64,000 bases of DNA. It comes from Brasenia schreberi (lineage: Eukaryota > Streptophyta > Magnoliopsida > Nymphaeales > Cabombaceae). Below are positions 38,401 to 47,339 of the stretch, one piece after another. The position numbers and the translations under genes were made by a program. How positions within the stretch are numbered: position 1 is the stretch's first letter; each line of letters opens with the position of its first letter. The notes under the pieces were generated by a model that was not told the DNA's origin, did no database searches, and saw only the letters and a list, made by a program, of their open reading frames with translations. The stretch covers positions 28,975,501 to 29,039,500 of the forward strand of contig JAYKKT010000090.1 of NCBI GenBank assembly GCA_036023115.1. Direction: 5' to 3'.

Positions 38401-41400
38401 AAAGAAAGATGTTATTTGTCACTTTTGTAAGGAAGTCGGACATATTAGGCCAAAAGTGGTCTTGGTAGATGAACAAAGTTCTTCTTTCTCAATTATTGTT
38501 CTTCGTGAAAATGTAAAGCTTCTTCAAGCATAGTTGAAGGAGAAGGCAATCATTGGTATATAAATACTATACAAGACGTCTAAGAGAAGTATCCAAACCT
38601 AAAACTCTAAGAACCTCTACTAGGATGCCATGACCTCTTGAGAGGTGTCTTTTGATAGCTTTGCTCCTCAGCATAAAGCTCTGGTTGCTAAACTTAGAAC
38701 CCAAAAACTATTTTAAGTCTAAAACTAAGGCATGGGAACACGCTATGAAGGAAGAATTAGATACTCTACATCGAGCCTAAACTTGGAAAATTGTTAGGAA
38801 ACCAGGAAATTTATAGGTTGCTGGTGGGTTTACAAAGTCACGACCAAAAGCGATGGAACAATAGAAAAGCGATGGAACAATAGATCGATATCAAGTTAGG
38901 GTCGTTGATAAAGGTTATGACCAACAACATCGTGTTACAGGGATGAGACTTTTGCTCATGTAGCTTGTACGACATCAGTAAGAACTCTTATTGCTATATA
39001 TGCTACCAATAATTGAAATATTTTTCAAATGGAAAAATGTTGCTTGTATTGTTATACTTCTATATGTAGGTAGTGACGTAGAAGTAATACAAAAGGCAAA
39101 AGAAGATTTAGAGACAAATTTCAGATGAAAGACCTTGGCCATTTAAGATACTTTCTTGTTATAGAAGTGGCAAGAACACACAAGGGGTATTTCCTAAGTA
39201 GTCAATAGCGCACTATAGCGGCCGCCATAGCGCGCTATAACGTTTTAACGGACCTCAGACCGCTTTAGCGTGCATTGAATAGCAGGCGGACTGTTTGGGT
39301 GCAATTAGCGTCGCTAACAGTGCTATAGCGGACCGCTATTTCGCTTTTAGCGTACAAACATGTTTGGATCGGGTCGATCCAATATCCATTGGAGCAACCC
39401 AATCCGAAGTACATAAAACCTAGTTGTTGTTGTCTCCCGCATCCCATCTGTTGCCTCTCTCTCTCGCCTCTCTCCGCTACTCTCTCCACCATCAGTCGCT
39501 GACATCAACTGCCGCCACCACCACCTCTGTCATCCATCGCTCCATCATCCACTGCTCCATGGCTGAGGCTGCCATCCTTAAGGGGAGTGAGTTGAAGGGC
39601 GCTTCCCATGCCCTGAGCATGTACGAGAGTGTGCTTTAGAAGGATGGGGCGAATGCAGAGGCGCTTATAGGGAAGGGGATTTGTTTACATATGCAAAATA
39701 TGAGCAGGCAGACGTTCGAGAGCCTTGCGGAGGTTATTCGTATCGACCCACAGAATGCATGTGCGTTGACGCATTGTGGGATTTTGTACAAGGATGAAGG
39801 GCACCTACTTGAGGTTGCAGAGGTACTTTTGGTTTTTGAATAAAGGGTTCGTCTGGAAAAGTTAAATTTGTCCAATTTCTGTTTAAGTTTATTCTTCCAC
39901 ATCTTGTATATATATGGCTTCAGTATTAAACTTCAATTGCATATTTATTGCATGGGATTCTTTGTTTGCTTCGATTTATTTTATCGTCTCACGCATAGTG
40001 CGATACTGTATATTGATGAAGGACACCGATTGGAGGCTGCCAATGCACTTAACTTTTTTTCCAAATGGGTTGACCTTAAAAGACCAGAAAATCTTCTTCT
40101 CTTTCTGGAAGTGATCCTATTTTTTATTTGTACCACATCTTGCATTAACGTTGAATTTCCGCGTAGTTTGTGGACAAGCTTGTTTGTCACCTTTGGTTCA
40201 TTTTAGCTATTGCTATTGGTATTCTTGTCACATTTGATTTTTCACTGCTGCTTAACAGTTAAGCACAGAAAAACACCTCTTTAGGAACTTTCTGTGACAT
40301 TGGAAAGCTGAAATACAATTCTATCGAATGAACAGAAAACTTAAGGTGATGCAATCTTTATGCAAAATTCTGTGAGGCATATTCTTGAGCTACTTTCATT
40401 GCTGGCCCACGTAAAGTACTTATGTTTTATTTGCAAGTTAAATTTGGATGTTCATGCACTTGATGGATAAGCATTATTTTCATAGGAAATGCTTGCCACC
40501 AAATCCAGAAAATGACATTCATCATTTTCCATAATTTCCATGGGAATCATGAGAGATATAACATACATTTATAGAAGGGTTACTAGAGGCTTCTACCCTA
40601 AGTGAAAAGCTCGTATTAGAAGTAGATGCCTTTTGCTTCCAGCTTCACAGCAATGTCCTTCCACAATTCCCTTTCCTTTTGTGTTCATTATATATTATAT
40701 GTGTTTATTTTATAAATAATGTATACGATTCATTTGCTTTTCTTGTCAATGTACTCGCACAAAAGTATCTTGCAATGTTTTAACTTTAATGTGATAATCT
40801 TTAAAGTTTGCATATGAAAGATAGCATATATGATATGCTTTATTGTTTTTATTGATAGGCAATCTGGGGTTAGACCAACACCTAGCAGATGCACACCCTA
40901 TGCATGCATTTCAATGTTACATTCTTTTGTGGTTATAAGACACATGTTTGTATGTTTGTGCAGGATTCTGGAATAGGTACAAGTATCGACTCTTTCTACA
41001 AGTATCTATTCAAGGTTCTTCATAGGCATCTAGTTTGTTACTACCTTCTAGATGAGATATATTGATTAAATATATTGAACTTCCTGGTACCCTTTTCTCC
41101 TTTTATACCTTTTCCTTTTCATGAAGTACTCAATTCTAACTTTGGTTGTATCTTTGTTATGTTTTTGTGTTTCTTTAGATGTTAGAAGTAGAATTTGTTT
41201 ATTTAGTTTGATTCATATTTATGAAAGAAGTTGTGTTTCTTGATATTTCTTAGAAATTAGAGAACCCATTATATATATAATTTTTTAATCATAAATAAAA
41301 GTGTACCACTATATCCCCACTACCGCTATATCAAGGTTGACTGCTAACAACCCGCTAACCGCTATTGATAACAACGGGTATTTCTTGTCACAAACTAAAT

Positions 41401-44400
41401 ATGCTAATGTCAAGCATTACAGATGAGAAAAAAGTAGATACTCCATAAGTTATAAACCACTAGATGAAGATCACATATGGGGAGTTATTGCAGAATCCAA
41501 AAGTGTATCAACAATTAATATGAGCCTATGAGTGCACTAACACACATAGTGAGATATATCAAACACACCGTGGAAAAGGGAGTCTTCCTATCTGCATCCT
41601 CCCGTTTTGATATAATAGCCTATATTGATGCTTATTGGAGTGGAGACACCAATGATAGGCATTCCACCACAAGTTTTTGTGTTTTACTAGGAGAATCACC
41701 CAGTGTTGTCTGACGCGTATCGTATCGTGTATCGCTGGGCTCCACGATACGAACGTATCGTATCATACTTTAAAATTAAAATAATTCAAAAATTAATTAA
41801 AAATTAGGAAAAATTCCGAAAAAAAATCAAGAAAAATTCAGGAAAATCTGGTAATTGCTTTAAATTCATATAATGTAAGTTTAGTATAGATTGAGCATTC
41901 AACATTGAATAATTGCATCCAAATTTACATATTTTCAATCCAAAAAATGAAATACAGACATAGTTTACAGTTACAATGTTACATTTTACAAATTGTAATC
42001 AGGAGCATCAACTAAATAATCTTTATCTTCTCCTTGTTGCAGATCCTCATCATCATCATCACCGACACCTTCTTCGAAATCAAATTCTTCATCTCCATGA
42101 TATTGTTGTTGTTGCACTCCTTCCAAATTAATCCAGGCAACGTCTTCTTCAGTTAGGAGGGCATTTTCTTCAGTGTCTTCCATAACCCAATCTTCTAATA
42201 TATCAAAATTATCCAAACTTATTGGATTGAACTGACTTTCTTCCCTATTTACTTTTTTTAATTGCCTACGACAAACAAAGATAAACAATTAGTAAATAAT
42301 ATTAACAATTAAAGACTGAAGTTAAACAATATTGAATTAAAAATTTGAAAGTAATACAACATTACCTTTCACGAAGGCGCATGTTACAACGAATATAAAC
42401 TAAATCATTTAGTCTTTTGTGTTCCAACTTGTTGCGCTTCTTTGTATGGATGTGTTCAAAAACACTCCAATTTCTTTCACAACCTGTTGCACTACAGGTT
42501 TGGCTTAAGACTCTCACTGCAAAATCTGTAAGGTTTGGATAATCAGTTCCAAACCTGTTCCACCAAACATCGGTAGAAAAAGACAAACATTAGAGACATA
42601 ATCCACAGTAATGTAAGATGCAACTTAAATATGAAAATAAACAATTCACCTCGATGCATCGTAGTGCGGTTGTGAATTGCAACATGTAAACCCATCAAGT
42701 GAAGAGTATTATCATATATCTCCATCTCTCGATGTATCGCATCTGCTATGCTCTCATCAGGGACTAATCTGTCGATACAATCAATGATTCCTCGATTAAC
42801 CTCATCGTCTCTTTTGAAGGTTGTTAGTACCTGAATGATGGGTTTAGATAGTAGGTTGTTGCATGAATAGGCTGATGTAATTGTTTATTCCATCTACTAT
42901 CAATTATTTTTCACACGGGCACATAATCTCTCTTTTTTCCATTAAAGTTATTTTGTCCTATCCATGGCTTCATAAAGGTAGCCGATAGATAGTTTCTCCT
43001 CGCTGTCAGCCAATCTCAAAACTTTCACTAAAGAACAAGTAATTTTCAATAATCTAACACATGCATTCCAAAATGAACTTCTAAAAACTATTTCTGCAAT
43101 CTCATAACTTTCTATTTCTTCTGTTTTGAGACAACTCTGCAAATTATTGTCACTCATCTGAGGAGAACATTCTCTTCAAAGCTTGCTTCTGTCTCACAAT
43201 ACTCTGTATAGATAAGAAGTTTGTTGCGAACCGAGTTGCAGCTATGCGAAGAAGCTCTGCACCTTCTGTATATCTCCTCATCATACACAAAACAAATGCA
43301 TGGTTATAAATGAATTTTGTAATATCTTGGCAACACTCAGTTGCTGCATTTATTTCATCCATCTCACCAATGTCCTCGAGGATGAGATCTAAACAATGGG
43401 TTGCACATGGTGTCCAGTAGAAAGTCCCATAAATATCAGCTAACTCTTTCCCACCTGCTTTGTAGTTAGCTGCATTATCTGTAATCAATTGGACTACATT
43501 CTCTACCCCAACCTCTTGTATAACCTTATCAAATTCTTCTCGTAGGATCTCTGCCAGTGTGCCTCTCTTCTGACATGTCTAGTTCTTTAGGACAATATAC
43601 AAGAAAGTTTAGCAATATCCTTCCTCGCCTATCGGTCCATCCATCTGCCATGATAGTGCATCATATTTCTTTCCACGACTGTCTCAAAGTCGAATAGTAT
43701 TGTTGCACTTCAATGACGGTCTGATCTAATATCTTCTCTCAACTTTTAATAAGAGGGCATCCTGTATCCTGCACCAATGTTAGCGATTGCATCTGTCATT
43801 GCTTGAAAATGAAAACTGTTTGCTGCATTAAATGGAATGCATGAATCATAAAACCATCTCCCCACTGCAAGGTCTGCCTGATCATTCAGTTATTCTGAAG
43901 CCATAGCAGCAGGAATTCCAGGTTGAGTACCAGGTGTAGTGGAAGGAGAAAAAAATGAATGTATGCTAGAAGAAGCTCTTCCTCTACTCCTTCCTGAACT
44001 TCCTCTTCTGCCACCTCCAAAGTCTTCAGCAACCCTCTTTCTCCCGCTAGGTGCTCGTGAACTGCTACTATCAATCTTTGTTCTAGCATCTGAAGGCAAA
44101 CTATCAATGAATCCAACTCCAGTGGCAGTAGCATCATGAGCTTTTTCAAACATCTGGAAATCCTTTTGTTATCTCCTTTCCTGTATACTCTCAATGATCT
44201 GTCGGCATTGCCATTTAATACCTTCTGGCAAACTTCTAACTTTGCCTGTGCATGGAGCAACTTCTTTCATGGTCCCTGCTAGGTGGTGTTTCAACCTTGA
44301 AATTCCACCACTAACCACCTTTTTACAAAATAAGCATCTGATCTTTAACCTGAAAGCCTCAACTGGTATACCCCACTGCCATGTCGGATCATCAGACCGA

Positions 44401-47319
44401 GAATGGAAGTCTCTAGACTCTCTACCACCCCTTCATGTCATTTCAATGGAGTACTTTAATTCAAACAAAAACCTGAAAAATAACAGCACTTCATAAATCC
44501 TCAATCTTCAAATAACACTCAAATGGAGTCTCCCACTTCATGAATGAGATAAAAATCGTATACACACACTTAATAACTTCATATTTTGTCATTTAAAAAA
44601 AAATTTAAATAACACAAGAAACAACAAATATAAAGGAAAAAAATAGAAAAAACATAAAAAAATATATCTAAATCCGAGTTTGGAGGCTTGCACGGACACC
44701 GTAGGGCACAATTTTGGAGCTTTGAACACCAAGGAGGCAAAAACTGGCTCTTAGGGAGCTTGGGGAACTCAAAAGGACAGAGGAAACCCACGAAAAATCA
44801 CGGGTTTCGTTCGGTCGGGGACCCTTTATGAGGGTCGCAGGACGTATCGCCCATATCATACGATACGGGTGATATGCATCATATCGTGCGATACGGCCCG
44901 TATCGCATGATATGGTGCGATAACTTCGTTATAACGATGCACCCCAGTGTATCGTATCGTGGTGGTACGATACGATATGTATCGTATATGATGCGATACG
45001 GATAACACTGGAATCACCTATGTCTCAGTGATACAAGACGCAATAGAGATTGTCATTATCATCATCTATTGAAGCAGAGTAAAGAGTTGTGGCTGCCACA
45101 ACTGCATGAGATCACCTGGTTGCAAAGACTCCTTCATTATTTATGTGTCACCATCCACAAAATGCATGTTCTAGTGCGTGATAAAAAAAAGTACCATATA
45201 CATTGCAAATAACAACATACAACTGCAGAGATCACCTGGTTGAGAAGACTCCTTAATTATTTATGTGTCACCATCCACAAAATGCATGTTCTAGTGTGTG
45301 ATAAAAAAAGTACCATATACATTGCAAATAACATGTTTCATGAGAGAACAAAACATATCAAAATGGACTCACTGTCACTATGTTAGAGAAGGACATGTTC
45401 AAGGGAATGTTGAATCACAGTATGTTCCATCAGAGTATCAACTGACAGATGCATTTATCAAGTCATTACCAGAACCCATATTTAAGTTTCTTATGGATAA
45501 ACGTTCGGTGTACTCCCTGTAAGTTTGAAGGGGAGTGTCAAATTGTAAAGAAAGATAGACGTATTTTTAGCTAAAAGTCCTTCGTTAAAGTTAAATGTAT
45601 TTTCCTTTTTTCTTTTTCTGTTTGTAATGGCCAGCAGCTGCTGGCACTTTCTCATCTTTGTAATGAGCTCTATAAATAGAGCATCTTGAGTACATATTAA
45701 ATCAATTGATTTCTCTGTTGTTTGACAAATCTGAGTATTTCAAGTTGCATCTTGGTGAGACAGTGGACTGGTTGTAGACTTGTAGTCCACTCAGATGCTG
45801 TGTTTGTGACCATTCTTGATGGTATGCTGAAGTGAGTCACAAGAGTGTGAACTAATCCTTCTGCTGAAAAATCATTTTTGACCAAGCGACATTTCCTTGC
45901 AGGTATGGCAAACTGAAGAAGAATGAACTCAGAAGTCAGAACAGGCTGAACCAAGCCAAACAACTAGAAGCTTGCCTTATTTTTCCCAAGACTATCTAAT
46001 GCAAAAGATAAATCTAAGTGGCTTGAATTAATGTTCAAAATATTAAGTAGTTAGCTTAGAACACCTGATACTGTTACAGTGCCCTCTATGACTCCAAAAA
46101 TAACAGAAAAAGCAATTGCATGATTAGTAGATAGTAATGACGATGGCCTAACAGCAAATATACATTAAATCAACAGAGGATGCACTTTCCCAATGCCCAC
46201 ACCAATGCAGACGTTCCAAACCTGGCTAGTATTTCTCAAGTGATAGCCACAGGATGACAGGTATGCAAGCCATTCAACAATTTGCATGCCATCAAATGTA
46301 ATAGACTAATAGTTGCCCAAGTTGACTGAACCTTACCAGCAAGACAATGAGATGTCCAATTGGGAGATCAGGTGGTGTATACACAACTGAAGGTTGATAC
46401 TATACAACAAAAAGACCTAAGGAATACATGGACTCACAAGATCAATTCCAGAACCCAATCTCGAGGGCCAGTGAGTAGTGCTAAACGGCCTAATACCTGA
46501 AAGAAACATGCTTGAGGTCTTGTTGCATAACTTACTTTATATGCGTAATTACCATTGACCATTTCTAGGTACAATGAGTTTGAAAGGAAATTTTATTTTA
46601 CATTTACTAAAAGTTGGTGTGACATGAGCTTTCAATTTTGAACTCCTAAAAGCACATGTAAACATTAACAGAGCCTCATCTTATGTCCTTTAAATTAAAT
46701 AAGTTACAAATACCATAAAAAGAAAAAGTGCCAAGCCATTTAGTTAGGTGCAAAGATGTTTTGTCTATATGTGTGTGTGCATTATTTGGATGGTGGGTGT
46801 CTTTGCATGTGGATGTGCAGTTGCGTGCTTTGTGCAAGTGAATTGTGTGTGTGTCTGTGTAAATAATGCATGTGCTTCATGTACGTGAGTGGGGGGATGT
46901 ATGTGTGCATGTGCATATGCAGACATGTATGATGACACAAACCTTCCTCCCTCTCTCTAAATCATCACCTTCTAGTAGTGGGAAAGCTTACTCCAGTACT
47001 CCCCCAAGCCAGGAACTCTTTTCAGGAGTGACTTACATCTGTGTGTGTGTGCCCGTGCCACACACGAAAGTGTATTTGTGTATATGAATGACTTATCGAT
47101 GAAGCTAACAGACGGAAAAGATAATTAACCATAGGCATCAATCTTGAAACAAGTACCTAAAGATCAAAATAAAACATAAACCTGGAATTTTGATAGCTTA
47201 CTCTGGTAATCGCTCATGATATTGTTTGCCACCTCTGGCTGCTTAGGTCGACCTTCATGTTGATCTACAACATCTAGAGATGATTCCATCCTTGGTTTTT
47301 TCACCTTCCCTTTTGCCAT
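23434..47319 (-). CDS. Borealin-like chromosomal passenger complex protein, seven coding exons
   Basis: Exons (minus): 47319-47202, 26025-25829, 24913-24841, 24724-24678, 24571-24509, 23672-23550 and 23478-23434. All join in phase with GT-AG edges and give 221 uninterrupted residues. Residues 1-39 are Lys-rich ([10 protein letters not shown]). About 40-85 is a helical region ([40 protein letters not shown]), comparable to the borealin segment that bundles with INCENP and Survivin. The middle ([20 protein letters not shown]) leads to [10 protein letters not shown]. The C-terminal block, [20 protein letters not shown] then PLGLY, matches the borealin LRxP..GE...GSPL motif. Borealin helps target Aurora kinase to centromeres in mitosis; that role is inferred from family. 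Coding intron 1 is 21,176 bp and holds nested transposons. The identity is from memory, and the last exon is the least certain. The human protein is about 280 residues. Confidence 0.75.
25481..25693 (+). mobile_element. Internally deleted RTE: 5' leader fused to 3' end
   Basis: The first ~130 bases match the leader and start-codon region of the LINE at 1-1870 (CCGCCCATGTAAGGGATCAC; GGTCCCAAG; GGAGGAGGGTT; ATGGATT...AAATTATGA). It then jumps directly to the 3' end (ATGTGGAAACAAAGAAT; CCCCATCTAGTATGGGAAAA; GGCTTAGTTGTTG). All internal coding sequence is gone, leaving about 213 bp with both termini, in intron 2 of the borealin-like gene. Possible short duplication GTGTATT on both sides, weak. 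This is a SINE-like non-autonomous derivative. Confidence 0.8.
26026..27186 (-). other. Intron 1 of borealin-like gene, 3' part
   Basis: Unique-looking AT-rich intron between the exon 2 acceptor and the outer Copia. A possible degenerate SINE-like segment lies around 26410-26510. No exon that keeps phase was found. Confidence 0.5.
27187..27191. repeat. Target duplication of outer Copia, left (GGTAT)
   Basis: GGTAT immediately before the 5' LTR. The same five bases lie at 45902-45906 immediately after the 3' LTR, 18.7 kb away. Confidence 0.9.
27192..27567 (+). repeat. Outer Copia 5' LTR
   Basis: 376 bp, TGTTAAATTG...CCTTACA. It aligns along its length with 45536-45901, sharing AAAGAAAGATAGA(T/C)G, GGCCAGCAGCTGCTGG, TAGAGCATCTTGAGTACAT and TTGATTTCTCTGTTGTTTG. 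It has a 19-base insertion-like difference near 27294 and clearly more substitutions than the inner Copia LTR pair. Confidence 0.95.
27568..27582 (+). promoter_or_regulatory. Outer Copia primer-binding site
   Basis: TGGTATCAAAGTGGG directly after the LTR, a close variant of the Copia initiator tRNA-Met primer-binding site. Confidence 0.85.
27665..28400 (+). pseudogene. Outer Copia gag remnant
   Basis: Starts MEDKFEVNK, then a stop. The main frame 27703-28077 has [31 protein letters not shown] and [11 protein letters not shown] (UBN2-type gag). It continues in another frame ([20 protein letters not shown]) and then [18 protein letters not shown]. Interrupted by stops and by the MITE at 28409. 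The gag zinc knuckle appears 10 kb later, after the inner Copia, as [15 protein letters not shown] at about 38410-38450. Confidence 0.85.
28409..28553 (+). mobile_element. Mutator-like MITE with 9-bp target duplication
   Basis: 145 bp beginning TTATCAATAGCGGTTAGCGG and ending AAAAATAACA. It is flanked on both sides by GATTCTATG (28400-28408 and 28554-28562). Its first ~110 bases match the reverse complement of the right end of the element at 39194-41375. No long terminal inverted repeat; if TG is assigned to the element, the ends are TGTTAT/ATAACA and the duplication is 7 bp. Confidence 0.85.
28733..29034 (+). repeat. Inner Copia 5' LTR
   Basis: 302 bp starting TGTTAAGGAAAG and ending TTCACAAGA. 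A primer-binding-site-like TGATATCAGATG starts at 29035. It differs from the 3' copy at roughly a dozen positions plus small indels by eye. The end AGA instead of CA is set by the target duplication and is the same in both copies. Confidence 0.9.
29035..29540 (+). other. Inner Copia leader
   Basis: Primer-binding-site-like sequence then about 0.5 kb of leader before gag. Short ORFs on both strands look like chance. Confidence 0.55.
29541..32335 (+). pseudogene. Inner Copia gag-protease-integrase-RT start
   Basis: Gag starts around [20 protein letters not shown] and continues to SFRGRGG and a stop. A zinc knuckle [14 protein letters not shown] lies near 30303-30345. Protease [13 protein letters not shown] is at about 30575-30615. 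GAG-pre-integrase is [11 protein letters not shown]. The integrase has [22 protein letters not shown] and [11 protein letters not shown]...[12 protein letters not shown], so the DDE triad is visible. The RT start [14 protein letters not shown]...GCKWVY is cut at 32335 by the hAT insertion. Stops at 30248, 31112 and 31525 and frameshifts disable it. Confidence 0.9.
32328..32335. repeat. 8-bp target duplication of hAT-1, left
   Basis: AAGTGGGT, repeated at 36273-36280. With one copy removed, the Copia RT frame [14 protein letters not shown] is continuous across the insertion. Confidence 0.95.
32654..34975 (-). pseudogene. hAT-1 transposase, one stop and one frameshift
   Basis: Starts at 34975 (an alternative Met is at 34960). 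A BED-type zinc finger (MCKFCNMKF ... [16 protein letters not shown]) lies at about residues 70-110 and the DUF659 region has [16 protein letters not shown] and [25 protein letters not shown] follows, then a conserved TETRFAS. The C-terminal dimerisation region has [18 protein letters not shown] and [15 protein letters not shown]. Lesions: a TGA at about 33665-33667 (W in context) and a frameshift near 33418. A GT-AG intron at 32892-32799 joins an acidic last exon ending at 32654 (DSEDL). Two lesions in about 740 codons imply recent loss of function. Confidence 0.9.
34976..36272 (-). other. hAT-1 5' region
   Basis: 1.3 kb upstream of the transposase. No second ORF is convincing. From 36090 to the terminus it is GC-rich with tandem and inverted GACACGGTGTCGGTG units, likely transposase-binding subterminal repeats by analogy with other hAT elements. 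Confidence 0.55.
36281..38049 (+). pseudogene. Inner Copia RT and RNase H
   Basis: Continues from 32335. [38 protein letters not shown] and the catalytic motif [14 protein letters not shown] mark RT_2. After the RTE insertion come [12 protein letters not shown], a [13 protein letters not shown] stretch (IAYAVGIVS), [20 protein letters not shown] and [12 protein letters not shown], then [17 protein letters not shown] of RNase H. Stops after LYVNSI...KRYMG (36564), at 36851 and at 37679. A polypurine tract at about 38037-38049 precedes the LTR. Confidence 0.9.
36914..37299 (-). mobile_element. 5'-truncated RTE fragment in inner Copia
   Basis: Minus-strand 3' end with a (TTG) tail, seen as (CAA)n at 36914-36932. 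The body is a stop-free C-terminal RT tail: [60 protein letters not shown] and [18 protein letters not shown] then stop. The 5' truncation point is near 37299. It splits Copia between CKLSDIPT and the segment before [12 protein letters not shown]. Target duplication is unclear because the CAA tail blurs the left edge. Confidence 0.9.
38050..38358 (+). repeat. Inner Copia 3' LTR
   Basis: 309 bp, same termini as 28733-29034, followed by the duplication ATATC. Contains a small block (CACCAATCTGCAG near 38298) absent in the 5' copy. Confidence 0.9.
38359..39193 (+). pseudogene. Outer Copia remnants: zinc knuckle and RT pieces
   Basis: [15 protein letters not shown] is the gag knuckle. From about 38690 come RT pieces: [15 protein letters not shown], [36 protein letters not shown], then [20 protein letters not shown] and GYFLS, cut at 39193 by the Mutator-like element. 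Protease and integrase are missing, so a large internal deletion predates or accompanies the nesting. Many stops. Confidence 0.8.
39560..39840 (+). pseudogene. Captured SPINDLY-like TPR fragment
   Basis: Frame from the ATG at 39560: [25 protein letters not shown], a TAG at 39637-39639, then [20 protein letters not shown] and [20 protein letters not shown]. The order and wording match my memory of the first TPRs of the O-fucosyltransferase SPINDLY ([30 protein letters not shown]). The fragment ends in apparent intron after LLEVAE. A second diverged copy of [15 protein letters not shown] sequence ([17 protein letters not shown]) lies at about 39990-40045. An in-frame stop and missing remainder make it non-functional as protein. 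Confidence 0.75.
39841..41260 (+). other. Non-coding cargo of Mutator-like element
   Basis: AT-rich sequence, with a second TPR-like scrap at 39990-40060. From 40210 to 41260 I see no gene. T-rich texture suggests captured intron. Confidence 0.4.
41385..41692 (+). pseudogene. Outer Copia RNase H remnant, left of hAT-2
   Basis: [40 protein letters not shown] and FCVLLGESP, followed by hAT-2. The protein continues after 45011 as the C-terminal RNase H part. Confidence 0.8.
41701..45010 (-). mobile_element. hAT-2 transposon, decayed
   Basis: 3310 bp starting CAGTGTTGTC and ending GATAACACTG, an inverted pair with one mismatch and a canonical hAT-like CAGTGTT end. Perfect 8-bp duplication GAATCACC at 41693-41700 and 45011-45018. 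Subterminal regions are dense in CGTATCG/CGATACG words on both sides (41715-41765 and 44845-45000). It carries a broken hAT transposase on the minus strand. Confidence 0.95.
41990..44260 (-). pseudogene. hAT-2 transposase remnant
   Basis: Fragments in order on the minus strand: a Ser/Arg-rich segment ([20 protein letters not shown]) at 43890-44150, DUF659-like [16 protein letters not shown] and [20 protein letters not shown] at 43150-43488, an ATRFATN motif, [13 protein letters not shown], and the dimerisation region [20 protein letters not shown] with [14 protein letters not shown] at 42362-42586. A separate acidic tail ([26 protein letters not shown]) at 41986-42288 is probably the last exon. 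Multiple frameshifts and stops. Confidence 0.85.
45019..45535 (+). pseudogene. Outer Copia RNase H C-terminus with 120-bp tandem duplication
   Basis: Reads SSIEAE then VVAATTA, and after the duplication [34 protein letters not shown] and [10 protein letters not shown], ending in a stop near 45522. Polypurine tract TTTGAAGGGGAG at 45524-45535 abuts the LTR. GAGATCACCTGGTTG starts at 45108 and at 45228, an exact 120-bp tandem repeat covering about 230 bp with few differences. Confidence 0.85.
45536..45901 (+). repeat. Outer Copia 3' LTR
   Basis: 366 bp, TGTCAAATTG...CCTTGCA. TATA-like CTCTATAAATAGAGC at about 45668-45682. Followed by GGTAT, the target duplication. Confidence 0.95.
45907..47201 (-). 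other. Intron 1 of borealin-like gene, 5' part
   Basis: Intron between the exon 1 donor (CCAGA|GTAAGC) and the outer Copia. A degenerate GT-rich stretch covers 46760-47060. No exon that fits the phase was found here. Confidence 0.5.
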
Positions 47320-47339
47320 GGGAAGCTCTAAAGTAGGAA

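Larger units (their letters stand above)
39194..41375 (+). mobile_element. Mutator-like element carrying a gene fragment (Pack-MULE)
   Basis: 2182 bp flanked by a perfect 9-bp duplication GGGTATTTC (39185-39193 and 41376-41384), the length typical of Mutator-like elements. The ends share an imperfect inverted repeat centred on TCAATAGCG, with further GCGCTATAGCGG-type repeats in the first 170 bases. The right ~110 bases match the MITE at 28409. There is no transposase. The cargo at 39440-39840 encodes a SPINDLY-like TPR segment. The rest (40230-41260) is non-coding, AT-rich and perhaps captured intron. Confidence 0.85.
27192..45901 (+). mobile_element. Outer Copia (Copia D), 18.7 kb with nested insertions
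   Basis: Full-length element bounded by LTRs 27192-27567 and 45536-45901 and by a perfect 5-bp target duplication GGTAT (27187-27191 and 45902-45906). A primer-binding site follows the 5' LTR and a polypurine tract precedes the 3' LTR. About 3 kb of its own sequence remains: gag at 27665-28728, zinc-knuckle and RT remnants at 38359-39184, and RNase H remnants at 41385-41692 and 45019-45535. The rest is four direct insertions, two of which lie inside one another. It lies antisense in intron 1 of the borealin-like gene. Much of pol is deleted, so it cannot be active. Confidence 0.95.
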
